64,000 nt of DNA from Collinsella aerofaciens. GTDB taxonomy: Bacteria; Actinomycetota; Coriobacteriia; Coriobacteriales; Coriobacteriaceae. Shown here one piece after another: positions 8,292-16,940 of the stretch (position 1 is its first letter; each line of letters opens with the position of its first letter). The DNA is taken from contig NZ_JADNHZ010000013.1 in the NCBI RefSeq assembly GCF_015554145.1, positions 1-64,000 on the forward strand. Direction: 5' to 3'. A model generated the notes under the pieces. That model did not search any database and was not told the origin of the DNA. It saw nothing but the letters and a program-made list of their open reading frames with translations. The position numbers and the translations under genes are program-made.

Positions 8292-10049
8292 ATGAACGAG
8301 ATCAAGTGCCCGCATTGCGGCGAAGTTTTTAAGGTCGATGCGTCCGGTTATGCGGATATCGTCAAGCAGGTGCGCGATGCCGAGTTCTCGCGCGACCTGG
8401 ATGAGCGCGTGAAGGCGGTCCAGCGCGAGGGCGAGCAGGCACTGGAGCTTGAGCGCTCGCGCTCGACGGCTGCTTTGCAAAAGGCAGAGTCTCAGCGCGA
8501 CGCTCAGCTTGCCGAGCAGAAAAACGCCGCGGCTCAGGAGCTGGCACAAGAGGTTGCCAAGCGTGATGCCGAGCTTGCCGAATTGCGTGCCAAGCTCGAG
8601 GGCGCTGCCACAGAGCGCGAGAGTGCAAGCCAGCGCGCGGCGGTTGAGGCCCGTGCCGACGCTCAGAAGGAGAACGCCGAGCTCCAGCGCGAAATCGACA
8701 ACTTGCGTGCGCAGCTGGGGCGCAAGGATGATGAAGCCAAGCTTGCCGAGGCTTCGGCGCGCAATGCTGCTCAAAACGATTTAGCCGCACGTGATGCCCA
8801 GATTGCCGAGCTGCAGGCCAGGCTTGCCGCGGCGGACAAGGCACGGGAGATGGCGCTTGCCGCTGCCGCGGCCGAGTCGCAGCGTGAGCTCGATGCCGCT
8901 CACAACGAGGCCGAGCGCACGCTTGCTGACTATCAAGCGAAGGTGCAGGAGAAGTTTTCTGCCGCAAAGGCTCAGTCTGAGCAGGAGGCCGAGGGTCTGC
9001 GTGCGCAGTTGCGCGAGCAGGAGCTGATGGCAAAAATGAACCTGTCTGAGGCGGTTGCCGCGGCGAAGCGAGAGCGCGATGAGGCGCGTGCCAAACTGAC
9101 GAGCGAGTTGGCAGTGCGCGATTCGCGCGAGGAGCAGGCTAAGGCGGCACACGAGCTTGCGCTTGCGCAGGCCAAGCGCGCGAGCGATGATCTGATTCGC
9201 TACAAGGATGAAGAGATCGAGCGCCTTAAGGACATGAAGGTCCGCCTGTCCACCAAGATGGTGGGCGAGTCGCTCGAACAGCACTGCGAGACCGAGTTTA
9301 ACCGTCTGCGCATGACGGCGTTTCCTAACGCGTACTTCGAGAAAGATAACGATGCGTCCGAGGGCACCAAGGGCGACTTTATCTTCCGCGAGTGCGATGC
9401 GAGCGGCAACGAGGTCATTTCGATTATGTTCGAGATGAAAAACGAGAACGACGAAACCGCGACCAAACACAAGAACGAGGATTTCTTTAAGAAGCTCGAT
9501 CACGATCGTCGCCAGAAAGGCTGCGAGTATGCGGTGCTCTGCACCCTGCTCGAGCCCGAGAGCGAGCTTTACAACGCGGGAATCGTGGACGTGAGCTATC
9601 GCTACGAGAAGATGTATGTGATCCGCCCGCAGTTCTTCATTCCCATCATTACGCTGCTGCGCAATGCCGCCATGGGTTCGCTTCGCTATAAGCAGGAGCT
9701 GGCGGAGTACAAGCAGCAGAATATCGATGTCACGAACTTCGAAGCCAAGATGGAGAAGTTCAAGAACGATTTCGGCCGCAACTACGAGATCGCGAGCCGC
9801 AAGTTCCAAACGGCAATCGATGAGATCGACAAGACGATTAGCCATCTGCAGAAAACCAAGGAGGCGTTGCTGTCCTCCGAGAACAATCTGCGCCTAGCCA
9901 ACAAGAAGGCCGACGATCTTACCATTCGCAAGCTCACGTGGGGCAACAAGACCATGAAGGCGGCGTTTGACGAGGCGCGCGAGGCTGCGCCGGAGACAAG
10001 CGATGCGCCAGCCGAGGCGGATTCGTATGAGGTCGAGGATGCCGAATAG
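8292..10049 (+). CDS. DUF2130 coiled-coil protein
   Basis: A 585-aa protein of the DUF2130 family, whose function is not established. It opens with a zinc-ribbon-like CPHCGEVF near residue 5. Residues about 30-320 are an alanine- and glutamate-rich coiled coil with repeated E-L-Q/A-L patterns. The conserved DUF2130 domain follows from about 325 ([47 protein letters not shown]) and includes acidic and lysine residues reminiscent of nuclease-like folds. That resemblance is my inference. A second short coiled coil precedes the acidic C-terminus. GAGGAG lies before the ATG. It is transcribed alone between two terminators. A structural or DNA-end-related role is possible. Confidence 0.85.
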   Translation: MNEIKCPHCGEVFKVDASGYADIVKQVRDAEFSRDLDERVKAVQREGEQALELERSRSTAALQKAESQRDAQLAEQKNAAAQELAQEVAKRDAELAELRAKLEGAATERESASQRAAVEARADAQKENAELQREIDNLRAQLGRKDDEAKLAEASARNAAQNDLAARDAQIAELQARLAAADKAREMALAAAAAESQRELDAAHNEAERTLADYQAKVQEKFSAAKAQSEQEAEGLRAQLREQELMAKMNLSEAVAAAKRERDEARAKLTSELAVRDSREEQAKAAHELALAQAKRASDDLIRYKDEEIERLKDMKVRLSTKMVGESLEQHCETEFNRLRMTAFPNAYFEKDNDASEGTKGDFIFRECDASGNEVISIMFEMKNENDETATKHKNEDFFKKLDHDRRQKGCEYAVLCTLLEPESELYNAGIVDVSYRYEKMYVIRPQFFIPIITLLRNAAMGSLRYKQELAEYKQQNIDVTNFEAKMEKFKNDFGRNYEIASRKFQTAIDEIDKTISHLQKTKEALLSSENNLRLANKKADDLTIRKLTWGNKTMKAAFDEAREAAPETSDAPAEADSYEVEDAE

Positions 10050-10070
10050 GGTATAGCGGATAGTGCAAAA

Positions 10071-10104
10071 GCGGGGCCGCTGGCGATGTTGCCAGCGGCC
10101 CCGC
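10071..10104. terminator. Strong bidirectional terminator
   Basis: A perfect 14-bp stem GCGGGGCCGCTGGC/GCCAGCGGCCCCGC encloses the loop GATGTT. It sits between the convergent DUF2130 and helicase genes, with TTCGTTTCG on one side and TTTTGCA on the other. Confidence 0.85.
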
Positions 10105-10128
10105 TTCGTTTCGTCCCATTCTGTTCGG

Positions 10129-12810
10129 CTAGTCCTCGAGCAGGTCCTCGATAAAGCCGACGCGGTAGTTTTTGAAAATGACCTCGCCGCCGTCTTGTGT
10201 GGCGTCCAGATCGACATCGCCCATGATGCCAAAATCGTGGTCGCCGTCCTCGTCGGCAAAAATCTGGTGCACGTGCCATACGTGCAGCGTCTTCTCGTCG
10301 GACTCATCGATGGAAAACATCGCGGCGCTGCGGGCGTCTCCGTCGGTGAGGATTTCCTCGTGCTGATCATGGTAGGCATCGAGCGCCTTTTGCCAGCGGA
10401 TCTCGCTCATGCCCCAGTCGTCGTCGAGCTCGCCCAGGTCGCGCACGTGCTCGCGGGCGGCAAGGGTCACGCGGCGGAAGAGCGCGTTGCGCACCAACAG
10501 CGTGCAGCCGCGGCGGTCCGCCACGACCTCGTCGATGCCCTGCGGCGGCGCGGCGTCGAGGGCTGCCGGGTTGCCGGCGTTCTCCCACTCGTCCACCAGA
10601 CTCGAGTCGACCGAGCGCACCACAAAGCCCAGCCACGAGATAATGTCGCGCAGGCGCTCGTCGCGCTTCTCGATGGGCACGGTGCGGTCGAGTGAACGAT
10701 AGGCTTCTGCCAGGTAGCGCAGCAAAATGCCCTCGGAGCGGGCGATGCCGAGCTTTTGAATGTAGCCCTTAAAATCGCTCGCGCTTTCCAGCATATCGCG
10801 CAGGACGCTCTTGGGAGAGAGCTGGTAGTCGTTTGCCCAGGGTACTTCCTGGCAGTACTTGTCAAAGGCGGCGTCGAGCAAATCCTCGAGCGGCTTTTCG
10901 TACGTGACGTCTTGAATGCGCTCCAAGCGCTCCTCATATTCGATGCCGTCGGCCTTCATCTCGGCCATAGCGCGATCGCGTGCGGCGCGCTCCTGTGCGC
11001 GCAATACCTGCTTGGGGTCCTCGAGCGTAGCCTCGACCATCGAGATGAGGTCCATGGTATAGGTCTCGCTCTCGGGATCGAGCAGCTCCAGCGCGGCAAG
11101 CAAAAACGGCGAAAGCGGCTGGTCGAGCGCAAAGTCCTCGGGCAGATCGACCGTCAGCGCATAGTCGATGTCTGGTGCGGCGTCGGTCGGGGCGTCGGGT
11201 ACGGGCGGCACCTCGGTGCGTACGACGACGCCGGAATCGATGAGCGTGGCGAAGATTTCGTCGGCGCGAATCTCGAGCTTGGCCTTTTCCTCGGGGGCCT
11301 GCAGGCTTGTCTCGATGAGGTCGTGCACGCGGGCGCGGGCATCGCCGCCCTGCTCGACCACACTAATCACCATGGAGTGCGTGATGCGCAGGCGCGGCTT
11401 GAGTGTCTCGGGCTGCGTCTCGATCAGGCGCTCAAAGGTCTGCTTGTTCCAGGTGACAAAGCCCTCGGGGGCCTTCTTCTTTTTAATCTTGCGGAGCTTC
11501 TTGGGGTCGTCGCCCGCCTTGGCCATAAGCTTGGCATTCTCGATCTCGTGCTCGGGTGCCTCGGCGATGACCATGCCCTCGGTATCGAAGCCCGAGCGGC
11601 CGGCACGACCGGCAATCTGATGGAACTCGCGGGCGCGCAGACGACGCATCTTGTAGCCATCGAACTTGGTGAGCGCGGTGAGCACCACGGTGTGGATGGG
11701 CACGTTGATACCGACGCCGAGCGTATCGGTGCCGCAGATGACGGGTAGCAGGCCCTGCTGCGCCAAGCGCTCGACCAGCAGGCGGTAGCGCGGCAACATG
11801 CCAGCATGGTGCACGCCGACGCCGCATCCGAGCAAGCGCTTGAGGATTTTGCCGAAGGCCGTCGAGAAGCTCGTGCCCTTGGCCGCCTCCTTGATGGCCT
11901 CGCGCTGCTCCTTGCTGGCAATGCCAAAATTGGCGAGCGACTGTGCCGTCGCAAGGGCGGCATCCTGGCTAAAGTGCACGATATAGAGTGGGGCCTCGTC
12001 GCGGCGTATGGCGAGCTCGACCGTGCCCTCGAGGGAGGTCGTCACATAGTCGTAACTCAGCGGAACAGGACGCGGGGCGTCGACGACCAAGTCGCAAGCA
12101 GCGCCGGTGTGCTCCTCGAGTGAGGCGGCGATGGCAGTGACATCGCCGAGCGTGGCGCTCATGAGCATGAATTGCGTGTGAGGCAGGGTGAGCAGCGGCA
12201 CCTGCCAGGCCCAACCGCGATCGGGGTCGGCAAAGTAGTGGAACTCGTCCATGGCGACGCAGCCAACATCGGCATCTTCGCCCTCGCGTAGTGCGTCGTT
12301 GGCGAGGATCTCTGCCGTGCAGCAGATGACGGGCGCCTTGGTGTTGATATGCGTGTCGCCGGTGATCATACCGACGTTATCGCGGCCGAGCACCTGCACA
12401 AGGTCGAAAAACTTCTCGCTGACCAGAGCCTTGATGGGGGCCGTGTAATAGCAGCGTTTGCCCTGTGCCATGCCCATAAAGAGCATGCCCAGCGCGACAA
12501 GCGACTTGCCTGATCCGGTCGGCGTGCCCAGAATGACGTGATCGCCGGCGGCTAGATCCATGAGGGCCTCTTCCTGGTGGTCCCACAGCTCAATACCGCG
12601 ATTGCTCGTCCATTCAAAGAAGCGCTCGAAGGCCTGGTCGGGCGTGAGCCACGGTTCGGGCTCGCTGCCGTCCTCGGGCTCCCACCAGGTGGGGGAGAGC
12701 GCACCGAGTGAGCCGAATTCGGCTTCGGTTCCCGTGCCGCCCGAGAATGAACTGGCGGCTCCGGCGCCGGAGACGGTGCTGGCGGCGATATCTGTCGTGG
12801 TCTGTGCCAT
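10129..12810 (-). CDS. Ski2-like DEAD/DEAH-box helicase (DUF3516 type)
   Basis: An 893-aa ATP-dependent helicase, probably acting on RNA. Motif I is GTPTGSGKS, motif II is DEFH (AMDEFHYFADPDRGWAWQ), motif III is LMSATL, and the motif VI region reads IAGRAGRSGFD. Two RecA domains occupy roughly residues 70-480. The long C-terminal half matches DUF3516, found mainly in actinobacterial helicases of this kind. An upstream in-frame extension to 12981 is rejected: homology starts after the MAQTTTD start at 12810, and the extension runs through poor sequence. The ribosome site (GAGAGAAAG) is weak. A 60-residue low-complexity linker precedes the helicase core. No partner gene is adjacent. Confidence 0.9.
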   Translation of the reverse strand: MAQTTTDIAASTVSGAGAASSFSGGTGTEAEFGSLGALSPTWWEPEDGSEPEPWLTPDQAFERFFEWTSNRGIELWDHQEEALMDLAAGDHVILGTPTGSGKSLVALGMLFMGMAQGKRCYYTAPIKALVSEKFFDLVQVLGRDNVGMITGDTHINTKAPVICCTAEILANDALREGEDADVGCVAMDEFHYFADPDRGWAWQVPLLTLPHTQFMLMSATLGDVTAIAASLEEHTGAACDLVVDAPRPVPLSYDYVTTSLEGTVELAIRRDEAPLYIVHFSQDAALATAQSLANFGIASKEQREAIKEAAKGTSFSTAFGKILKRLLGCGVGVHHAGMLPRYRLLVERLAQQGLLPVICGTDTLGVGINVPIHTVVLTALTKFDGYKMRRLRAREFHQIAGRAGRSGFDTEGMVIAEAPEHEIENAKLMAKAGDDPKKLRKIKKKKAPEGFVTWNKQTFERLIETQPETLKPRLRITHSMVISVVEQGGDARARVHDLIETSLQAPEEKAKLEIRADEIFATLIDSGVVVRTEVPPVPDAPTDAAPDIDYALTVDLPEDFALDQPLSPFLLAALELLDPESETYTMDLISMVEATLEDPKQVLRAQERAARDRAMAEMKADGIEYEERLERIQDVTYEKPLEDLLDAAFDKYCQEVPWANDYQLSPKSVLRDMLESASDFKGYIQKLGIARSEGILLRYLAEAYRSLDRTVPIEKRDERLRDIISWLGFVVRSVDSSLVDEWENAGNPAALDAAPPQGIDEVVADRRGCTLLVRNALFRRVTLAAREHVRDLGELDDDWGMSEIRWQKALDAYHDQHEEILTDGDARSAAMFSIDESDEKTLHVWHVHQIFADEDGDHDFGIMGDVDLDATQDGGEVIFKNYRVGFIEDLLED

Positions 12811-12931
12811 GTGTTTGCTTTCTCTCGCGATTGTCCGCCAACTATTATGGCGTAGCGGCGGCGCGGGGTGCCAGCGCGCGAGAAAATGCAGGAAATGGGC
12901 GTTCTGCTCGGCCGTTTGGCGCAGTTGCCAG

Positions 12932-13054
12932 CTAAGTGAGTAGACCTTTTGCGATATCTCGAGCACACGGCTTTTGCGCAAGGGCTCTACCTGCGGTTTT
13001 AGTTTTCGTTATGCGGGTTGTGCTTGGCTATTGCAAAAAAGTCTACTCACTTAG
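12932..13054. repeat. 123-bp inverted-repeat element
   Basis: The ends are a perfect 14-bp inverted repeat, CTAAGTGAGTAGAC at 12932-12945 and its complement at 13041-13054. Similarity continues inward for about ten more bases (CTTTTGCGATA versus TTTTTTGCAATA). A second imperfect pair lies further in (GAGCACAC against GTTGTGCTT). It fills the gap between the helicase start and the TrmB-like stop. It contains no gene and resembles a miniature mobile element or a large RNA foldback. Confidence 0.6.
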
Positions 13055-13078
13055 GTTTTGAGGGTCGTTTGCTGGCGC

Positions 13079-13960
13079 CTATTTGCGCTTGCTTACCGAC
13101 GCCGCGACCATCAGAGGCCCCTGGGATTCTTGCGGCAGGCGCTTCTTGCCTTTGCGGGCGCGGTTTCTAAAGTTCTCGACGGCCTCTTCCATACCCAGAG
13201 GTACATAGGTGAGCTCATCGAGGTTTTCGGGCAGGTAGCAGGCAAGGCTTTGCTCCTGCGCGCGGCCCGCCGCGAGCTGTTCATCGCTGGGTTGCGCGCC
13301 GGGTGTGGCGCAAATGCCATAGACGGCGGCACCCATCTCGCGTGTGCGGCATTCATATTCGGTCTCGGGGTGCTCGGGATGGTCGCGGCGGACGTCGTCA
13401 CTTACCCAAAGTGTGTCGTAGCCGGCTGCGGCAAACTGCCCCAGGGCGTAGTCGCGCAATGGCTTGCTGTCGGTGCGCAGTGTGACGGTGGCGCCGGCTG
13501 AAAAGAGCGGGCGGTAGAGCATCAGATGGTCGACATGGACGAGCCGTTTTTTGGCGTACTTGGCCTTGGGCTGCGGCGTGGGAAAGTTGATGGTTATGGC
13601 GTCGAGCTCGCCTGCGGCAAACAGTTGCGGCAGCGATGCGGCGCCTCGGGGCAGGACAAGTGCGTTGGTCAGTTCCTGCTCGCATATTTTCTGCGCGGCA
13701 TAGGCAATGCAGATGGGCTCCTGGTCCATGCCGATAAAGAGAGTGTCGGGTTCGCAGTGGGCTCGCTCAACCAGATAGGTGCCTTTGCCGCAGCCCAGAT
13801 CCAGGTGAAGGCGGGCGAAGGGCTTGCCACCAGCCGGCGTACATGCTTCACGCCAATGTCCGGTATAGCTCTCGGGGCTCGTCTCGATGGCATCGGCGTA
13901 GCGCTCCAGGCGCTCTTCGAGCACAAAGTTCTTAGGCGTGCGAACGTGGATGGCTCCCAT
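13079..13960 (-). CDS. TrmB-like tRNA guanine-N7 methyltransferase, divergent
   Basis: A 293-aa class I SAM methyltransferase resembling TrmB, which makes m7G46 in tRNA. The SAM site is LDLGCGKGTYLVERA near residue 53, followed by FIGMDQEP. The family signature normally reads NFPDPWPK; here it is NFPTPQPK followed by AKYAKKRLVH, so the usual aspartate and tryptophan are replaced. The C-terminal 80 residues, rich in charge, extend beyond the typical 210-240-residue enzyme. The start has AAGGAG upstream. It faces the same way as the Trm9-like gene and sits 118 bases downstream of it. It may be a true TrmB in this lineage or a related enzyme with another target. Confidence 0.7.
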   Translation of the reverse strand: MGAIHVRTPKNFVLEERLERYADAIETSPESYTGHWREACTPAGGKPFARLHLDLGCGKGTYLVERAHCEPDTLFIGMDQEPICIAYAAQKICEQELTNALVLPRGAASLPQLFAAGELDAITINFPTPQPKAKYAKKRLVHVDHLMLYRPLFSAGATVTLRTDSKPLRDYALGQFAAAGYDTLWVSDDVRRDHPEHPETEYECRTREMGAAVYGICATPGAQPSDEQLAAGRAQEQSLACYLPENLDELTYVPLGMEEAVENFRNRARKGKKRLPQESQGPLMVAASVSKRK

Positions 13961-14078
13961 GAGGCTCCTTGATCATGAGTATGGAACGCATGGCTGCGCG
14001 TTCCGTCAATGGGTTGGAAAAGGATGGGCATAGTTTGCCCGGTAGTTGCGGTGCGGCTCGGCGGCGAGTCGCCGATGC

Positions 14079-14951
14079 CTACAGGCGCTTGAGGATCACA
14101 TAGCGGTTGAGCTCGCCGCTGCGACCGTCGGCATGGAAGCGCTCAAGCTCGCGCACGGGGACCTCGCCGCTCTTGTAGAACGTACGGACGCCGCGCACCA
14201 GGTCGGTGATCTGCTGATCGTCAAAGTGATGGCAATAGCGGTAGGCGTGGCGGTCGTTTTGCCAGCCAATGAGGTGGTCGCCGGCTTCAAACTGCGCGGA
14301 ATCGTAACCTTCAAACGGCGGGGTAAGCTCGGCGCGGGCTTCGGCGCGAACGGCCTTGCGCGCCATGCGCTCGTCGTTCATAAACTCCCAAAAGCTGATA
14401 GCGATGATGCCGCCCGGGCGCGTCTGGCGTACCAGGGCGTCGAGCACGCGTACGCGGTACTCGCACGACGGCACGTGGTGCATAAAGCCAAAGCAGACCG
14501 AGATATCGGCGAGCGGGGCATCGAAAAGCACATCGGGCGTCTCGGCGGGGTTGAGCTTCATGAGGGCGTCGAGCGCATCGAGTTCCTGAAAGTGCAGGTT
14601 GGGAATGCGCAGGGCGTGGCCGTGGGCGTCTATTGCCAAATCTTGGCACGAGTCGACACCATAGAACTCAAACGGGCAGCTGGCATCTGCCGAGGGGTTT
14701 GCGCCGTCGACGCCCTTGGCGGCAAGTGCCCCGCCGGCGGCAAAGTTCTCGAATCGCATATTGCCGCAGGCAAGGTCGAAGACGCGGACGGGATGCTCGA
14801 TCGTGGCCACATCGAGCTGCTCGAGCGCGATGTCCATGGTGCGCACCCAGCCGGGCCACGGGGCCTGGCGCGTATCGGAAAAGGAAGCGGAGTGCTCGCG
14901 ATAGAACGTATTGTTGAGCTGGATGAGCGATGATGCGAAATCGCGGTTCAC
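14079..14951 (-). CDS. Trm9-like class I SAM methyltransferase
   Basis: A 290-aa methyltransferase resembling eukaryotic Trm9/ALKBH8, which methylates carboxymethyluridine at tRNA wobble position 34. The shared marks are the N-terminal SFSDTRQAPWPGW, close to the Trm9 pattern HFSxTRxxPWP, the SAM loop FDLACGNMRFE, FMHHVPS near the middle, RPGGIIAISFWE, and RYCHHFDDQQITDLV near the C-terminus. The GTG at 14951 is preferred because GGAGGGAG lies nine bases upstream; an ATG at 14999 lacks one. Elp3, which makes the Trm9 substrate, is encoded 2 kb away on the other strand. Function is inferred; it could be another small-molecule or RNA methyltransferase. Confidence 0.65.
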   Translation of the reverse strand: MNRDFASSLIQLNNTFYREHSASFSDTRQAPWPGWVRTMDIALEQLDVATIEHPVRVFDLACGNMRFENFAAGGALAAKGVDGANPSADASCPFEFYGVDSCQDLAIDAHGHALRIPNLHFQELDALDALMKLNPAETPDVLFDAPLADISVCFGFMHHVPSCEYRVRVLDALVRQTRPGGIIAISFWEFMNDERMARKAVRAEARAELTPPFEGYDSAQFEAGDHLIGWQNDRHAYRYCHHFDDQQITDLVRGVRTFYKSGEVPVRELERFHADGRSGELNRYVILKRL

Positions 14952-15218
14952 GGCGCGGAACTCCCTCCGATGGCGGTGCGGAATAAACAGTACGACCATA
15001 CTACCGTTAACGCCGCAACGGGGACAACCGAGCTGTGGGTCATTGCTTTGTTTGGACACATTTCCGCAGCTCATATGTGCCCGCAACCGCCGGTTGTCAA
15101 AAATCTCACTAGAATAGGTGGCATGATTTTGGCGGTGGCGGATAGATTTTTAACTGTGCAAGGCGCCTTAAGAACAAAAGCGGTCCGGCGGCACGGCTGG
15201 CATCGCATAGGAGGAACC

Positions 15219-15941
15219 ATGAATGTAGAAACTGCTCAGCGGCTCGCCGACCTTCGCCGCAGCAAGGGCTTTAGCCAAGAAGGATTGGCGCGAAAGCTGG
15301 GACTGTCACGCCAAGCGGTCAGTAAATGGGAGCGAGCGGAGAGCTCGCCCGATACCGAGAACCTGATCTCGCTCGCCAAGCTCTATGGCGTGAGTCTGGA
15401 CGAGCTGCTCAATCCGAGCGATGAGATCGAGGACGATATCGAGTTTGAGAACGAGGACCGCGCCCGCCAGCGCGAGGCCGAGGCGGCAGAGCGTGCCCGC
15501 ACCCATGAGGCGGCGGCGCGCGCCACCGAAGCGGCAACGCAGGCGAGTGATGCTGCGGCCAAGGCGGCACAAGCGGCAAGCTGGAGTGCGCAGGCCGCCA
15601 ATGCTGCTACGGCGCAGGCGACGAGTGGCGGTGCGACCAGCGTGACTCCGGTGAAGGGCCCCTTCCAGTCGTTCCCGTATTGGGCCGTGTGCTGGCTGCT
15701 GTTCTTTTTGCTGATGTTTCCGTTTGATACCGGCCCCTTTGCCGCGCTGATCTTCTTTACGATCCCTATCTATCACTGGGTGGCGCGTGCGCTCGATGGC
15801 GATTGGGCGCGCGGGGATATTCAGGTTGGTTCGGCACCGGTGGCGATCAAGGCCCAGGGGAAGGATACTTCTGCGGAACCTGATGCTGACGTGGCTACCG
15901 CGACCACCGCTGAGCCGATTGCCAAAGAGGGTGATGAATGA
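15219..15941 (+). CDS. XRE-family regulator with C-terminal membrane helices
   Basis: A 240-aa protein. Residues 3-65 form a Cro/C1-type helix-turn-helix domain (LADLRRSKGFSQEGLARKLG, SRQAVSKWERAESSPD). An alanine- and arginine-rich coiled segment follows (about 80-140). Two hydrophobic segments come next (near 150-185: WAVCWLLFFLLMFPF, AALIFFTIPIYHWV), then a polar tail. This suggests a membrane-tethered DNA-binding protein. GAGGAA precedes the ATG at 15219; a longer upstream reading frame has no domain. Its last four bases overlap the DUF4097 gene, so the two are translationally coupled, probably as a sensor and its regulated envelope protein. The divergent gap 14952-15218 must hold its promoter, but I see no clean -10/-35 pair. 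Confidence 0.85.
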   Translation: MNVETAQRLADLRRSKGFSQEGLARKLGLSRQAVSKWERAESSPDTENLISLAKLYGVSLDELLNPSDEIEDDIEFENEDRARQREAEAAERARTHEAAARATEAATQASDAAAKAAQAASWSAQAANAATAQATSGGATSVTPVKGPFQSFPYWAVCWLLFFLLMFPFDTGPFAALIFFTIPIYHWVARALDGDWARGDIQVGSAPVAIKAQGKDTSAEPDADVATATTAEPIAKEGDE

Positions 15942-16837
15942 TGAAGCTTTCGCATGAATCCAAGGTGCGCCTGATCGTTGGCATCGGAGCCTTTGTGCTT
16001 ATCATCGGACTTGTCTTTGGCGCTTCGCGGACATTGATTCACTACGATGGCCCGTGGGGTCTCGGCGATATCGCATCTGGCTTGTTAGGTATGGACCATG
16101 AGGATGACAAAGACGATCTTTTGAATGGCGGTAATTACTCCGCTCAGCCTCAGCAGCTTTCGAGCACGACTTTTGATGCCGATATGTTCCGCTACCTCGA
16201 TTTCGATATCAATGCGGCTTCGGTGGACGTCAAGGTTGTTGATGGCAACAAGGCTCGCGTTATCGAGCGGGGGCGCGTTGCCAAGGGTATGGATGCCTCC
16301 AAGGCCGCGGCGCAACACATCGCATCCGTCGAGGACTCGACGCTCAAGGTTTCCCAGTTTGGCAGTGATGACGGCAAGGCAATCGATCGCTCGGTTACGG
16401 TTGAGCTGCCACGCCGTGTTGCCGAACATCTGAAGGGTATCAACGCGCACGTGGGCTCGGGTGATTTGCAGATTGCCGGTGTCATCTGTGATGGTTTTGA
16501 CCTTTTCCTGGGTGCGGGAGATGTAGAGTTTACGGGCAGCGTGACTGATGCGCTCAGTGCTGAGGTCGGTTCGGGCGATGTGACGTTCGAGCTCTACCAG
16601 GCTCCCGCGAAGTCGATGAACGTAAGCGTGGACTCGGGCGATGTGGAGGTAACGGTTCCGAACTCTACGGGCTTTACGGCGAGCCTTACTCTGGGTAGCG
16701 GTGACTTCGAGAGCGATTTCCTTCCGGATGGCTACGACGACGAGGCGATTTCGAGCCTCGAGTTCGAGAATGGCGATAAGTCCGCCACGTATCGCTTTGC
16801 GGTTGGTTCGGGCGACATGTCGTTCAATCCGGAATGA
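15938..16837 (+). CDS. DUF4097 beta-helical envelope protein
   Basis: A 299-aa membrane-anchored protein with one N-terminal transmembrane segment (residues about 10-30, LIVGIGAFVLIIGLVFGAS). The rest is an extracytoplasmic DUF4097 domain. The GSGD turn motif repeats every 18-25 residues in the C-terminal half (HVGSGDLQI, GAGDVEF, EVGSGDVTF, DSGDVEV, LGSGDFES, VGSGDMSF), as expected for a stacked beta-helix. It overlaps the upstream XRE regulator by four bases. Such proteins often accompany PadR or XRE regulators in envelope-stress operons; the molecular role is unknown. The intact gene is a useful comparison for the short remnant at 53854-54117. Confidence 0.85.
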   Translation: MMKLSHESKVRLIVGIGAFVLIIGLVFGASRTLIHYDGPWGLGDIASGLLGMDHEDDKDDLLNGGNYSAQPQQLSSTTFDADMFRYLDFDINAASVDVKVVDGNKARVIERGRVAKGMDASKAAAQHIASVEDSTLKVSQFGSDDGKAIDRSVTVELPRRVAEHLKGINAHVGSGDLQIAGVICDGFDLFLGAGDVEFTGSVTDALSAEVGSGDVTFELYQAPAKSMNVSVDSGDVEVTVPNSTGFTASLTLGSGDFESDFLPDGYDDEAISSLEFENGDKSATYRFAVGSGDMSFNPE

Positions 16838-16890
16838 CGACGGCGGGCTAAGTCCGCAAACATAGATGCTTATACGCGCTCTTTGATGGA

Positions 16891-16928
16891 GGCGCCGGGG
16901 CCGTGACGGGCTCCGGCGCCTTTGCCTT
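16891..16928 (+). terminator. Terminator after DUF4097 gene
   Basis: GGCGCCGG and CCGGCGCC pair, extended by three further pairs with one G-T wobble, followed by TTTGCCTTT. It ends the regulator/DUF4097 operon before elp3. Confidence 0.75.
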
Positions 16929-16940
16929 TACAATGGGGGC

